From Listeria fleischmannii subsp. fleischmannii LU2006-1 (GTDB taxonomy: Bacteria; Bacillota; Bacilli; Lactobacillales; Listeriaceae): DNA of 64,000 nucleotides. The stretch is from assembly GCF_000344175.1 (NCBI RefSeq), contig NZ_ALWW01000010.1:1-64000 (forward strand), written 5' to 3'. Below the pieces are notes generated by a model. It did not search any database. It was not told where the DNA came from and was given only the letters and a program-made list of their open reading frames with translations. Both the position numbers and the translations under genes were made by a program. This document shows, piece after piece, positions 34,707 to 44,223 of the stretch; within the stretch, counting starts at the first letter, position 1, and every line of letters starts with the position of its first letter.

Positions 34707-36098
34707 TTAAGCTTCAAATCCATTTTCTGATGCGAGTGTTTTATACCATTTCCCGGATGCTTTTACGGTCCGTTTATAGTTATCGTCTAAGTTTACTTCA
34801 ACAAGTCCGTAACGATTTTTATAAGCGTTGGCCCAGCTCCAGCAGTCCATAAACGTCCACAGATGATAACCTTGACAGTTAGAACCTTCTGAAATGGCTT
34901 TGTGTAGCCACTGTAGATGAGATTTTATGAAATCAATGCGGTATGTGTCCTCGATATAACCTTCGTGATTACGGTAATGGTCTTCTCCTTCTACGCCCAT
35001 CCCGTTTTCCGAAATAAAGAAAGGCATATTGTTGTAATTATCGCGAATATTAATGGCAATATCATAAATGGCTTTTTCGTAAATTTCCCACCCACGGTAC
35101 GGATTCATTTTGCGGTAAGGCATTTCGTAGTTATCAAACAGATGCTCTGGGACAAAAGGTGCGTCAGGGTGTGGCATATACTCTTTGGCTTTTACTCTTC
35201 GCGGTTGATAATAATTGACACCTAAAATATCGATAATATTTTCCTTAATAGTAACAAGATCTTCTTCTGTATACTCAGGTAAGAAATTTTTCTCACGCAG
35301 TAGTTCGACAAGATCTTTTGGAAATTCTCCGAGTGTGACTGGATCTAGGAAGCTACGATTGAAAATTAAGTCTGCCAAGTGAGCAGCGCGCAAGTCCGCT
35401 TCATTTTGACTGCGCGGATAAGACGGCGTCAAGTTTAAAATAATGCCGATTTTCCCGTCTTGCTTTAATCCGTGATAAGCTTTAACCGCTTTTGCATGGG
35501 CAAGTGTTGTACCAAAAGCTACTTGTACGGCGCGTTTAAAGTCGACAACGTTTGGATAGTGCATATCGTATAGATAGCCTGCTTCAACCGGAACAATCGG
35601 TTCGTTAAAAGTAAACCAGTGCTTCACTCGGTCGCCAAACAGCTTAAAACAAGTTTCGGCAAAAGTAGCATATGCATCAATCACTTCACGCGATTCAAAA
35701 CCGCCTTTTTCTTGCATCGACATAGGCATATCAAAATGGTATAAGTTCATAAATGGCGTAACACCTTGTGCAATCATTTCATCAATGACACGATTATAAA
35801 AATCTACCGCTTTCGGATTCACTTCCCCAATCCCGTCTGGAATAAGCCTCGACCACTGAATCGAAGTACGAAACGAATTATGTCCGGTTTCTTTCATAAG
35901 TGCAATATCTTCTTTATATTGGTAATAAAAATTGGACGTATTAGCCGGTCCTACCCCATTAAAAAAGCGGCCTGGTTCTTTCGTGTACCAATAATCCCAG
36001 ATACTTGGCTTACGACCATCTACGTCTGCCGCACCTTCTGTTTGCGGTCCGGACGCCGCACTACCCCACCAAAAATTTTCAGGAAATGTATACTTCAT
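34707..36098 (-). CDS. 6-phospho-beta-glucosidase (GH1)
   Basis: 463 residues, normal for GH1. Starts MKYTFPENFWWGSAASGPQTEGA; acid/base Glu in WFTFNEPIVP (about 165) and nucleophile Glu in FFISENGMGVEGED (about 365). The Ser/Lys/Tyr phosphate-binding tail typical of 6-phospho enzymes is suggested by GLVEVNLDDNYKRTVKASGKWYK. It cleaves PTS-imported cellobiose- or aryl-glucoside-6-phosphate. No PTS gene is adjacent, so the sugar must be taken up by a PTS encoded elsewhere. It heads the operon with the GntR regulator. It corresponds by order to lmo0574. Confidence 0.9.
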   Translation of the reverse strand: MKYTFPENFWWGSAASGPQTEGAADVDGRKPSIWDYWYTKEPGRFFNGVGPANTSNFYYQYKEDIALMKETGHNSFRTSIQWSRLIPDGIGEVNPKAVDFYNRVIDEMIAQGVTPFMNLYHFDMPMSMQEKGGFESREVIDAYATFAETCFKLFGDRVKHWFTFNEPIVPVEAGYLYDMHYPNVVDFKRAVQVAFGTTLAHAKAVKAYHGLKQDGKIGIILNLTPSYPRSQNEADLRAAHLADLIFNRSFLDPVTLGEFPKDLVELLREKNFLPEYTEEDLVTIKENIIDILGVNYYQPRRVKAKEYMPHPDAPFVPEHLFDNYEMPYRKMNPYRGWEIYEKAIYDIAINIRDNYNNMPFFISENGMGVEGEDHYRNHEGYIEDTYRIDFIKSHLQWLHKAISEGSNCQGYHLWTFMDCWSWANAYKNRYGLVEVNLDDNYKRTVKASGKWYKTLASENGFEA

Positions 36099-36181
36099 TT
36101 TGAAATCCTCCAGTTCATTTTTTTCTTTTATTATACATGATTTTTTTAAAAGTATAAACTAATTTATTTAAAAGTTTATAT

Positions 36182-36214
36182 AAAAAACACCGCCTGATTT
36201 AGACGATGCTTTTT
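36182..36214 (-). terminator. Weak terminator hairpin upstream of bglA
   Basis: Minus strand AAAAAGCATCG / CGGTGTTTTTT with two G-U pairs. It probably ends the small lipoprotein gene and separates it from bglA. Confidence 0.5.
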
Positions 36215-36235
36215 ACATAATGATTTCCTACTTTA

Positions 36236-36310
36236 AATGTATACTTCGTTTTGAAATCTTCCAGCTTATTTTATCTTTTATTAAACATGCGTTCTCTAAA
36301 AGAATAAACG
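36236..36310 (-). repeat. Decayed duplicate of the bglA promoter and start region
   Basis: About 75 bases match the sequence around the bglA start (36085-36160) at an offset of 151 bases, including the ribosome-site region and the first codons. The start codon reads ACG here and the coding part runs out after about six codons. Confidence 0.7.
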
Positions 36311-36345
36311 CATTGATTTAACAACCTTTAGCTCATTCCCTTAAA

Positions 36346-36714
36346 TCAATTTAACACAGTAATTTTTTCAATATCATTTGCTTCAATTTGTCCTGGTGAA
36401 GTTTCTTTGATACTATAATCTGCCCATAACTTTATCTCAACCTTTGACCCCACTTCAATATCCTCTGGGGCTATTTTTTCATCTTTTTTATTATAGTATT
36501 TTTCTGACGTCAAAAGCTCAACTTGTTCGCCTGTTTTAGCATTTCCTTTCACGCGGAAGTCGGTTACAAGTAACCCACCACCTCTTAGATTCCCTGTCAC
36601 ACCAAATGCTGTTACGGTTTCCTTAGTCATCACATTCTCTTCTTCTCTTTCATTCATACATGCAACCAGAAAAACGAAGCAGATGATAATTAGCAATAAA
36701 AGCGGCTTTTTCAT
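36346..36714 (-). CDS. Small lipoprotein of unknown function
   Basis: 122 residues with a lipoprotein signal (LLLLIIICFVFLVACMN, lipobox LVAC, Cys 19). The mature part is a small beta domain (VTAFGVTGNLRGGGLLVTDF...IEVGSKVEIKLW) resembling OB-like DUF3221-type lipoprotein domains. It stands alone upstream of bglA on the same strand. Function unknown. Confidence 0.72.
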   Translation of the reverse strand: MKKPLLLLIIICFVFLVACMNEREEENVMTKETVTAFGVTGNLRGGGLLVTDFRVKGNAKTGEQVELLTSEKYYNKKDEKIAPEDIEVGSKVEIKLWADYSIKETSPGQIEANDIEKITVLN

Positions 36715-37046
36715 TATTTCACTCCATCTATAAATGATTTTAGTGCAGGGTTATCCTAACACCTGAGTTAGCAGTTGAACCAAGAGTATGTACCCCAATA
36801 ACATGCCCGCAGTTGTATCAATTCCCCTACACGATGCAGATATTTTAAGCCTCAATCTCTTCTTCATATAAGTGATTATATCATGAAGCTTTGTCACAAA
36901 ACCGCTCCCCCTTAAAAAGCTAGATTCTTTTCGCAAATCACCCAAAATTGGAGTATTTCTGTTTTTTAGCATCTTTTAATGCCACGCAATTTATTTTGGT
37001 CTAAAAGTTGAGAATTTTACATTCTTTTAGTTTATCAAAATTTACA
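36715..37046. other. Divergent intergenic region before the purine riboswitch
   Basis: Holds the promoter region of the lipoprotein gene and an open frame of 73 codons (minus, 36751-36972) that lacks a ribosome site and is not accepted as a gene. No other element seen. Confidence 0.5.
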
Positions 37047-37075
37047 TTTACAAAACCCCTTTTTTCCTCTAAAAT
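37047..37075 (+). promoter_or_regulatory. Promoter of the purine permease transcript
   Basis: TTTACA (37047-37052), 17-base spacer, TAAAAT (37070-37075), just before the riboswitch. Confidence 0.7.
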
Positions 37076-37082
37076 GAAAAGA

Positions 37083-37150
37083 TATCGTATATGTCCGAAA
37101 ATAGGGTTCGGATGTTTCTACCGGGTTACCGTAAATGACCCGACTACGAG
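37083..37150 (+). ncRNA. Purine (guanine-type) riboswitch
   Basis: P1 TCGTA / TACGA closes a three-way junction with the conserved TTTCTACC and CCGTAAATG segments and GACTACGAG. The base before TA in the last segment is C, which specifies guanine or hypoxanthine rather than adenine. A hairpin with a T run follows. Confidence 0.93.
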
Positions 37151-37156
37151 CGGAAT

Positions 37157-37190
37157 AAATACATAGGGAGTTTTCCCGTATTTTTTTAGC
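37157..37190 (+). terminator. Riboswitch-controlled terminator before the purine permease
   Basis: ATAC...GGGA / TCCC GTAT hairpin followed by TTTTTTT. The 5' arm lies directly after the riboswitch P1. Confidence 0.75.
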
Positions 37191-37234
37191 TCACCCTTTT
37201 TCGAATGAAGATAAAAACAGGGAGGCTTTTTTTA

Positions 37235-38530
37235 ATGGACAAATTTTTTAAACTTCGCGAGAATAAAACAAACGTACGAACAGAAATTTTAGCTGGGCTT
37301 ACTACATTTTTATCAATGGCTTATGTTTTATTTGTAAACCCAACGATGCTTCACACAACAGGGATGGATTTAAAATCTGTTTTTGTGGCAACCGTGCTCG
37401 CTTCTGTTGTCGGATCTCTTCTTATGGGGCTCATTGCCAATTATCCTATTGGACTTGCACCTGGAATGGGACTTAACGCCTTTTTTGCCTTTACCGTTTG
37501 CGCACAGTGGGGAATCCCTTGGCAAACAGCACTTTCAGGCGTACTCGTATCAGGACTCGTTTTTATTTGTTTAACTATTTCAGGGATTCGCGAAAAAGTC
37601 ATTAATGCGATTCCTGCTGAATTAAAATATGCAGTTGGCGCCGGAATTGGTTTTTTTATTGCTTTTCTTGGGTTAAAAAATGCGGGCATTATTGTAGCGA
37701 ATGAGTCGACGATTGTCGCTCTTGGCAATCTCCACTCCGCACCCGTTTTGCTGGCCGTCTTTGGTATTGTTATAACGGTTATTTATATGACAATCAATTT
37801 GAAGGGCGCTATCTTTTTTGGGATGGCGACTACCGCCATTGTTGGGATGCTAATCGGTCAAATCGAGGTGCCACATCAAATTGTTTCCGCAGTACCAAGC
37901 GTAGCACCAACATTCGGGCAGGCGATTATCCATCTTGGTGACATTTTTACTCCCCAAATGTTGATTGTCATTTTAACGTTCTTCTTCATTGATTTCTTTG
38001 ATACAGCGGGAACGCTCGTTGCGGTGGCGAATCAAGCTGGTTTTGTAAAGGACAATAAAGTGCCTCGTGCGGGACGCTCCCTTTTTTCTGACTCTGCTGC
38101 AACGGTTGTCGGGGCGATTTTCGGGACTTCCACGACAACGAGTTATGTGGAATCGACTGCTGGTGTTGCGGTTGGTGGCCGAACAGGGTTAACTGCCGTT
38201 GTGGTTGCGATTTGTTTTTCGCTCTCGCTCTTCTTCTCACCGCTTCTTGGTGTGATTACAAGTGCCGTTACGACGCCAGCGCTTGTTATTGTAGGGATTT
38301 TAATGATTGGCAATGTCGCACATATTGACTGGTCAAAATTCGAAGTGGCAGTTCCAGCATTTTTCGTTATTTTAATGATGATTTTAACGTTTTCCATTGC
38401 AACCGGGATTGCGATTGGCTTTATTTTCTACCCTATCACGATGGTTCTAAAAGGCCGCTACAAGGAAGTTCATCCGATTATGTATGTGATGATGGCCCTT
38501 TTCATCCTTTATTTTATATTTGTTGTTTAG
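37235..38530 (+). CDS. NCS2/AzgA-PbuG family purine permease
   Basis: About 431 residues; start at 37235, where GGGAGG precedes the ATG by 8 bases. Typical AzgA-like features: TEILAGLTTFLSMAYVLFVNP, NYPIGLAPGMGLNAFFAF, FFFIDFFDTAGTLVAVANQAG and TTSYVESTAGVAVGGRTGLTA, and about twelve to fourteen membrane segments. It imports hypoxanthine or guanine with protons. The upstream guanine riboswitch makes its expression purine-repressed and supports the substrate. It corresponds by order to lmo0573. Confidence 0.92.
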   Translation: MDKFFKLRENKTNVRTEILAGLTTFLSMAYVLFVNPTMLHTTGMDLKSVFVATVLASVVGSLLMGLIANYPIGLAPGMGLNAFFAFTVCAQWGIPWQTALSGVLVSGLVFICLTISGIREKVINAIPAELKYAVGAGIGFFIAFLGLKNAGIIVANESTIVALGNLHSAPVLLAVFGIVITVIYMTINLKGAIFFGMATTAIVGMLIGQIEVPHQIVSAVPSVAPTFGQAIIHLGDIFTPQMLIVILTFFFIDFFDTAGTLVAVANQAGFVKDNKVPRAGRSLFSDSAATVVGAIFGTSTTTSYVESTAGVAVGGRTGLTAVVVAICFSLSLFFSPLLGVITSAVTTPALVIVGILMIGNVAHIDWSKFEVAVPAFFVILMMILTFSIATGIAIGFIFYPITMVLKGRYKEVHPIMYVMMALFILYFIFVV

Positions 38531-38542
38531 AAAATAATACGA

Positions 38543-38575
38543 GTAGACTTTGAGATTTTTTCAAAGTCTATTTAT
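38543..38575 (+). terminator. Terminator of the purine permease
   Basis: TAGACTTTGA / TCAAAGTCTA stem with T-rich loop and tail, 13 bases after the stop; it also faces the convergent ABC permease gene. Confidence 0.75.
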
Positions 38576-39725
38576 TTGTTTAAAATTAGTTTTTCGTTTG
38601 TCGACAACTTAAAAATGAGGAGCTGACACACTACCGTATACGCTAGTAAAACACCCGCACCAGTAATAATATTTATTGAACTATTTCCAAGTTTGGCGCC
38701 AATATTTCCATTCGCCAAATTGACAACATCGAAATACACAAACGGATTAAACATCATGAAAATGCCTGCATCTGATTCCATTTTACCTAGTAAAAATCCA
38801 GAACTAAAAATAAGCAGGAATATAATAATAACACTCAAAATATTATTTCTACACGCTAAACTTAGTATAGTCTGTAATGAAACTAGAAATAGCACGATAA
38901 ATGCGGCCATTATAATTGCAGAAGCTAAAATTTCGCCTTCTGTGCCAATATAAAAATCAGTGCCTTTTTGAATAATAGCGGGTATTTGGAAAGTTTTGAA
39001 GCCATTTTTAATGCTTGGAATCAAGTAAGCGACAGAAAGCGTTATGAGCAGGAAGATGCCACCAGAAGCCAAGGCTACAAGTTCTTTAGTAAGAAAAACA
39101 TGTTTCTTTTTAATCGGCAAGCTCCAAAAAAAGCGTAATTTTCCAGAATCAATATCGGATCCTATAATGGTCAGGGAAGCGAGTAAAAAGATAATCAGGA
39201 AGATAAATGGAAAGAGGAATTGGAGCGTTCCTAGCGTAAAGCCCGGTCCGTTCAAACGAAATTCTGTTTCGTTGTATTCAAAATTTCCTTGGTCGTATTT
39301 TTCTTTTAAAGCGATTTGCATTTCAATTTGTTTTTCGGTCAGTTCTGTATGTGTGTTGCCACTTCTAACATCTTGTAACAAATTTTTATCTTCTATAATT
39401 TGCAGTTTCAGCCTTTCGTTTGATTTGCCTTGTTTAATCGCTTTTAACTTCGCTTTTGCCACTTTTAAATCTCGCTCATATTCACGAAGAATTTGATTTT
39501 TTGCAATTGATTCGGCTGGATCTGCTTTCACGCCTTGAATCGCCATCTCAATACTTTGAATTTCCTCTTGTTCACTATTTATCTCGTTCTCTTTTTCAAA
39601 ATTAAACTGCGACTGATAAAAAAACAAAAAAGTATCACAACTAGACTGACGACTAAAATAAGCAAAATGGGAAATAATTTTCGTTTTATTAATTTTTGCC
39701 ATTCAAAGCGGTACATATTTCTCAT
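38572..39725 (-). pseudogene. ABC-2 type transporter permease, frameshifted near its start
   Basis: The natural start is the ATG at 39725, overlapping the ATPase stop (ATGA). It gives MRNMYRFEWQKLIKRKLFP and a first membrane segment, then the frame is lost at T runs near 39620. The remaining frame carries FYQSQFNFEKENE, a coiled-coil extracellular region (about 35-150) with IEMAIQGVKADPAES, and about five membrane segments to the end. One base restores a protein of about 384 residues. It is the membrane partner of the ATPase encoded just upstream. The exported substrate is unknown; the small secreted protein gene at the head of the cluster is a candidate. Confidence 0.78.
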
Positions 39726-40597
39726 TCGCTATCCGTTCCTTTCTGTTCATAAATTTCATGATATAAGTCTTTCGTTTTTTCATTTTGTAACAAGATATCC
39801 GCAACATCCACCTGTAAATCGTTTAAAATTCGTGTCAAATCTATCAATTTCCCCGACGAAATCTTGACTAAAAGTATATTTTCATCCCTTATACTGAACG
39901 AGTAAATAGAATTATGACTTTCTAACGTCTTCATCATTTGTTCTGTCAACCTAGTTTTCAATATGATTTGATAGTCCTCCAGATGCTGTTCGCCCACTTC
40001 CTCTGCTCGGATAATCATGCCCTGCTTTAAAAACAAAACGGTGTCCGCAATTTCATCAATGTCTGACAAAATATGCGAGGAAACAAAAATTTGCTTTCCA
40101 CTGCGCTTTAACTCTTGGATAAAGCATTTAAAATCACCGCTTACAGATGGGTCTAGCCCATTAAATGGTTCGTCTAAAATTAAAATATCCCCATCAGAAA
40201 CGAGCACCATCGCAAATAACAATTGTTGTTTCATTCCTAAAGAATACGTCTCTACTTTTTTATTTATAAAAGCCATTAAATGCAGTTTTTCAACAACTTC
40301 AGTTATTTTTTTCACATTCCCGTACATCCGTCCAACAAACAGAAGATGGTTCATTCCGGTTAAATACGTATACAATATGCTGTTATCCTGCATAAAATAA
40401 AGCGTTTTATTATCCCCCGCAACTAGAATTTCACCGCTATCAGCTTGAAGGACACCGCTCATAATTCGCATTAATGTTGTTTTCCCACTTCCATTTGGTC
40501 CAACTAAAGCAACCAACTTTCCTCGCTCCAGTGAAAAAGTGATATTGTTTAGTATATTGACATGTCTGATACTTTTTGCTATATGATTAATCTGCAT
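39722..40597 (-). CDS. ABC transporter ATP-binding protein
   Basis: About 291 residues; ATG at 40597 with AAGGAG 9 bases upstream (a GTG two codons earlier is possible). Walker A LVGPNGSGKTTLMR, signature YSLGMKQQLLFAM, Walker B DILILDEPFNGLDPS, and the switch His in FVSSHILSDI. C-terminal extension of about 80 residues. It powers the ABC-2 permease encoded downstream with a 4-base overlap. Similar pairs serve in peptide-antibiotic immunity or export. Confidence 0.88.
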   Translation of the reverse strand: MQINHIAKSIRHVNILNNITFSLERGKLVALVGPNGSGKTTLMRIMSGVLQADSGEILVAGDNKTLYFMQDNSILYTYLTGMNHLLFVGRMYGNVKKITEVVEKLHLMAFINKKVETYSLGMKQQLLFAMVLVSDGDILILDEPFNGLDPSVSGDFKCFIQELKRSGKQIFVSSHILSDIDEIADTVLFLKQGMIIRAEEVGEQHLEDYQIILKTRLTEQMMKTLESHNSIYSFSIRDENILLVKISSGKLIDLTRILNDLQVDVADILLQNEKTKDLYHEIYEQKGTDSE

Positions 40598-40640
40598 GTT
40601 CACTAACTCCTTCTACATATAAAGCAGGAACCTGATAAAG

Positions 40641-40961
40641 TTACCAGATTCCAAGCGATTTATTAATATTTTTTCCATGTTCTTGTGTAAGCAGTGCAAC
40701 TTCCTGATTGGTACGCATAAAGTCATTTTGTTTTTGTTGTATAGCTTGCACCATTTTGGTAATAGATTGTTCGATAGTTTTTATTTCTTTTAAAATTTGT
40801 CACTCCAAAAAGTGTCCGATAAAATCCCTTTTCATAGTAGTACAAGACACTCGACGATTGGAGAGCCTCTGCTTTTTGCCCTTCGAACATAAACACAAAG
40901 CTAAATCCTAGCATCAAACTTAGAAATACCTTTAGACCTTTGCTTTTCTTTTTTCTGTCAT
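40641..40961 (-). pseudogene. Small secreted protein, frameshifted
   Basis: Coding can be followed in three successive frames: MTEK (ATG 40961) with an A-rich start, then SKGLKVFLSLMLGFSFVFMF with EGQKAEA (a clear signal peptide), ALQSSSVLYYYEKGFYRTLFGV, and finally QILKEIKTIEQSITKMVQAI to INKSLGIW, stop at 40641. Two single-base corrections (A run near 40945 and around 40800) give about 106 residues, secreted, with an amphipathic helical C-terminal half. It immediately precedes the ABC ATPase gene on the same strand. No family recognised. Confidence 0.6.
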
Positions 40962-41149
40962 GTTATTGTAGCTTCTTGCATGTAATAATCCTACCTTAGC
41001 ATAGAAATATTTCACTTGTAAAGGAATAATCTGAAATATGTTTTTTATCAATTATTCCTTATTTTTTAATGAATAATCTTACATAACGGCCTCTTTTAAG
41101 TTGCTTTTTCTTGATTATTTGCCTATTCTTAAAAAAAGGAGTGCTGCAA

Positions 41150-42139
41150 ATGAAAAATTCAGAATTAATTCACTTACGAACTGGTGCACAGCGGATTTTA
41201 GCACCTTTTGAAAAACCAGATGAGGTGGTTGCTTATTTTGGGGCGATGCAAGCACAAAATCGGGATCAGATGCTCTACGCCATTGCAAGCCGGACAAAAA
41301 ATCCAAGTCGAACGAAAATAGAACAGGCGCTTTCAGAAAATCAAATTATTCGTGCATGGGCTTTTCGCGGCACGATTCATGCGATGCGCCCAGTTGATTA
41401 TTTTTTGTTAAAGCAAGTATACGGCGCGCGAACACAACAAATTTTTCGCGGATATTGGAAAAGATTAGGAATTCCAGAAAGCGATTTTGAGCGGAGTAAT
41501 GCAGAACTTAAAAAGCAACTTGCAAGCGGACCAAAAACGCGCACAGAGCTAGCAAAAAGCATTGAAGGTATTGGCTTACCAAATTCTGGCATTCCACTCG
41601 CGCAACTGATTGCAAGAGCGAATTTAGATGATATTTTAGTGTTCCATGCAAATTCAAATACTTTTCAAAATACAGAATTTTTAAAGCCTTACCAAACAGA
41701 TGCTACATTTGATGAGGCGCTTAAAGAACTCGGACGGATTTATTTTAAAAGTCGCGGTCCGGCGACCATTCAAGATTTCAATTGGTGGAGCGGCCTTCCG
41801 CAAACAACCATCAAAAAAATGATCGCAAATTTAAGCGGCGAACTCGTGCAAGATGGCGACTTTTATTTTTACCCCGATACGAAAAAAACGACAACCGACC
41901 ATACCCTTTTGCTCGCCGGCTTTGATGAATGGCTCATTAGCTACCGCGACCGCTCTGTGCATTTGCCGGAAGAATTACAACATGAAGTCATCACAAAAAA
42001 CGGTCTCTTTCGGCCGATTGTCGTTCAAAATGGCGTCGTGAAAGGCACTTGGAAAAAAGAAAAAAATAAAATCGTGCATACCTCAGACATCAAAATTGAG
42101 ACAACGAACTACGACAAGTTTTCAGCAAAAACCGAGTAA
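41150..42139 (+). CDS. Winged-helix DNA-binding protein (HTH_42, AlkZ-like)
   Basis: About 329 residues; start at 41150 with GGAGTG upstream. HTH_42 (DUF1006) family marks: HLRTGAQRILAPFEKPDEVVAYFGAMQAQ, RAWAFRGTIHAMRPVDYFLLK, LGRIYFKSRGPATIQDFNWWSGLP and DHTLLLAGFDEWLISYRDRS. The family includes glycosylases such as AlkZ that unhook DNA crosslinks; the QxQ catalytic segment (MQAQNRDQ) is visible. A role in alkylation or crosslink repair is inferred. Its last 31 bases overlap the end of convergent hisK. It corresponds by order to lmo0572. Confidence 0.78.
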   Translation: MKNSELIHLRTGAQRILAPFEKPDEVVAYFGAMQAQNRDQMLYAIASRTKNPSRTKIEQALSENQIIRAWAFRGTIHAMRPVDYFLLKQVYGARTQQIFRGYWKRLGIPESDFERSNAELKKQLASGPKTRTELAKSIEGIGLPNSGIPLAQLIARANLDDILVFHANSNTFQNTEFLKPYQTDATFDEALKELGRIYFKSRGPATIQDFNWWSGLPQTTIKKMIANLSGELVQDGDFYFYPDTKKTTTDHTLLLAGFDEWLISYRDRSVHLPEELQHEVITKNGLFRPIVVQNGVVKGTWKKEKNKIVHTSDIKIETTNYDKFSAKTE

Positions 42140-42930
42140 GCACGTCCAACATCGGAAACAGCATGTGAATCTGATCCATAGACAAGCGGGATGCCTAGGC
42201 GTTTCGCTTGTTTTATGTACTTTTCAGGCGGGTAAGTTTCAAGACAATCGGGTTTATAAAGCCCAGCCGTATTATAATCAAGCGCATAACCGCCCCGTTG
42301 CACAAGTTCCAAAAGTGTCATCATCGTTTCTTCCGGTAGAGCCGTTTCGGTTTGAAAGGCGTGCCGAAATTTTTGACAAAGCGAAATATGCCCCAGTCGC
42401 TTCGGTTTAAACGGCCCAAGATCCGCCAAAATCGAAGCTTTAATTTGTTCCAAATAGGCCGTTTGAGCTTCCCGAAAGCCCCCATAAAATTCAACAATCC
42501 CCGTTTCGTAATCTGACGCACTAAAATCAACCGAGCGAATCCCATCTTTACCTTCCAAAAAATGCACACTCAAAATGCCATCATCTAATTGCGACCCGTA
42601 TTCATTCAAAAAATCACGCGTAAATGCCTCAAACTGTGCTAAATAATCCACTTCAAACCCAATCTTAATTTGAATATCGCTCTTATACTTCTCCTTCAGT
42701 CGCGCCATCTCCTTCAAATAATACGGCAAATCACTCATCGCCATGCTCGCCGTTTCGTACGCCTCCCGATCCCCTGCTGCTTTTTGATTAAAGTTAGCGG
42801 GTAGTGGCATATGTTCGGTAATAGAATATGTATCAAAATCTAATTCGATTGCTCGAATAATGAAACGCTCTACCTCTTCCCTTGACCCGTGCGGACAAAA
42901 TTCTGTATGCGTGTGTCCATCCCTTTTCAT
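42109..42930 (-). CDS. hisK: Histidinol-phosphatase, PHP family
   Basis: 273 residues. PHP domain metal ligands are visible: DGHTHTEFCPHG at the N terminus, TEHMPL, KIGFEVDYL, ILSVHFLEGK, GHISLCQKF and YGSDSHAVSDVG. It removes phosphate from histidinol phosphate before the last two HisD steps. It is transcribed divergently from the his operon, from the shared 108-base spacer. Its 3' end overlaps the convergent HTH_42 gene. It corresponds to lmo0570. Confidence 0.9.
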   Translation of the reverse strand: MKRDGHTHTEFCPHGSREEVERFIIRAIELDFDTYSITEHMPLPANFNQKAAGDREAYETASMAMSDLPYYLKEMARLKEKYKSDIQIKIGFEVDYLAQFEAFTRDFLNEYGSQLDDGILSVHFLEGKDGIRSVDFSASDYETGIVEFYGGFREAQTAYLEQIKASILADLGPFKPKRLGHISLCQKFRHAFQTETALPEETMMTLLELVQRGGYALDYNTAGLYKPDCLETYPPEKYIKQAKRLGIPLVYGSDSHAVSDVGRAYSVFAENLS

Positions 42931-42974
42931 CGCTCTTCCCCCTCCTTATTTTTCATCATTATAACATAAATCCA

Positions 42975-43003
42975 TTTACAAAAACGCTTTAACATGCTAA
43001 TAT
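42975..43003 (+). promoter_or_regulatory. his operon promoter
   Basis: TTTACA (42975-42980), 17-base spacer, TAATAT (42998-43003), 36 bases before hisZ. The leader is too short for a T-box or attenuator. Confidence 0.7.
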
Positions 43004-43038
43004 GCTAATAAGTTAAAATAACGGAGAGGAGTCTGCAG

Positions 43039-44223
43039 ATGAACTGGAATTTAAATTTGCCAACAGGCACACGTGACAAACTTTTTCGCGAGGCGGAAGC
43101 AGCTCATAAGTTAGAAAATACCGTCCTCGATTTTTTTAAAGAACGTGATTTTATGCGTATTGAAACGCCGATTATTGAATTTGAAGATGTATTTAGTTCG
43201 GAGACGAAAGAAACCCACTACCGTTTTTTTGATGAAAAAGGGAGGCTTTTGGCCCTTCGTCCGGATATGACCTTGCCGATTGGCCGAGTCGTACATACAA
43301 CAGGCGTTCATCTCCCCCTTAAACTTTCCTATAGCGGAAAAATTTTCCGTGCCAATGCTGGTTTTAGTGGTGACCGAAATGAAGAGACGCAAGCTGGTAT
43401 TGAACTGATTGGGTACGGGTCAAAAAAGGCAGAAATAGAATGTTTACTTTCTGGTATTCGACTGATGCAGACACTTGCCATTCCAGATTTTCAAATGGAA
43501 CTCGGGCATGCTGGTTTTTATGAGCTACTCCTTCAAAAATTACATTTAAGTGGGCAAGCAGAAAATGAATTTCGCTCCCTTTTACAAAATAAAAGTTTAT
43601 CTGAAATGCAGGCGTTTAGTGAACAATTTGAACCAAAATGGGCACGTTTTTTATGCGCCTTACCTCGATTATTCGGGGAAGTTCATCCGACCATTTTAGA
43701 AGCAAAAGCCCTTTTACCTGATGAGGAACTAAATGCGCCGCTAGATGAAATTTTAGAAATGGCTACAATCATTCAACAAGTTGAACCAAACGCCTCACTA
43801 CTCGTGGATATTGGGTTGGTGCAGGAACTACGTTACTATACGGGGCTCATTTTTCGCGGTTTTGCTAGTTTTGCGGCAGATTACTTTTTAAGCGGTGGCA
43901 GATATGATCGGCTTTCCGAACATTTTGGACAGACGAAGGTGCCTGCAGTTGGGCTTGCCCTCCACCTCGATTCGATTTTGGCCGTCAAAGAGCGACACGG
44001 TTTAACTGAAAAATTTTCTAAAAAAGAGATTCTTATTCATTATGATGTGACGGAACTTAAGATGGCTGAACGCTACTACGCTGAGCATCCGGAAAGTGTT
44101 TTAAGCTTTTTGGATTCGGAAAGGGAGTCGATTGCTTTCGCGAGAAAATGGGACATCGGGACTGTCGTTTCTTTCCAAAAAGAGGGGTTAAAAGTCATTT
44201 TTGAGAGGGGTGAGCGGGTTTGA
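43039..44223 (+). CDS. hisZ: ATP phosphoribosyltransferase regulatory subunit
   Basis: 394 residues, a class II aminoacyl-tRNA-synthetase-like fold without synthetase function: [20 protein letters not shown], motif 2-like [12 protein letters not shown] and [12 protein letters not shown]. It forms the complex with short-form HisG that carries out the first step of histidine synthesis and gives feedback control. GGAGAGGAG precedes the ATG. First gene of the operon. Confidence 0.95.
   Translation: MNWNLNLPTGTRDKLFREAEAAHKLENTVLDFFKERDFMRIETPIIEFEDVFSSETKETHYRFFDEKGRLLALRPDMTLPIGRVVHTTGVHLPLKLSYSGKIFRANAGFSGDRNEETQAGIELIGYGSKKAEIECLLSGIRLMQTLAIPDFQMELGHAGFYELLLQKLHLSGQAENEFRSLLQNKSLSEMQAFSEQFEPKWARFLCALPRLFGEVHPTILEAKALLPDEELNAPLDEILEMATIIQQVEPNASLLVDIGLVQELRYYTGLIFRGFASFAADYFLSGGRYDRLSEHFGQTKVPAVGLALHLDSILAVKERHGLTEKFSKKEILIHYDVTELKMAERYYAEHPESVLSFLDSERESIAFARKWDIGTVVSFQKEGLKVIFERGERV

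Noticed and set aside
36751-36972. 73-codon open frame on the minus strand
   Set aside because: No ribosome site, no recognisable domain, and it lies in the control region before the guanine riboswitch.
42931-43038. T-box or attenuator for the his operon
   Set aside because: Only about 30 bases separate the -10 from hisZ, too short for a T-box, and no His-rich leader peptide is present.
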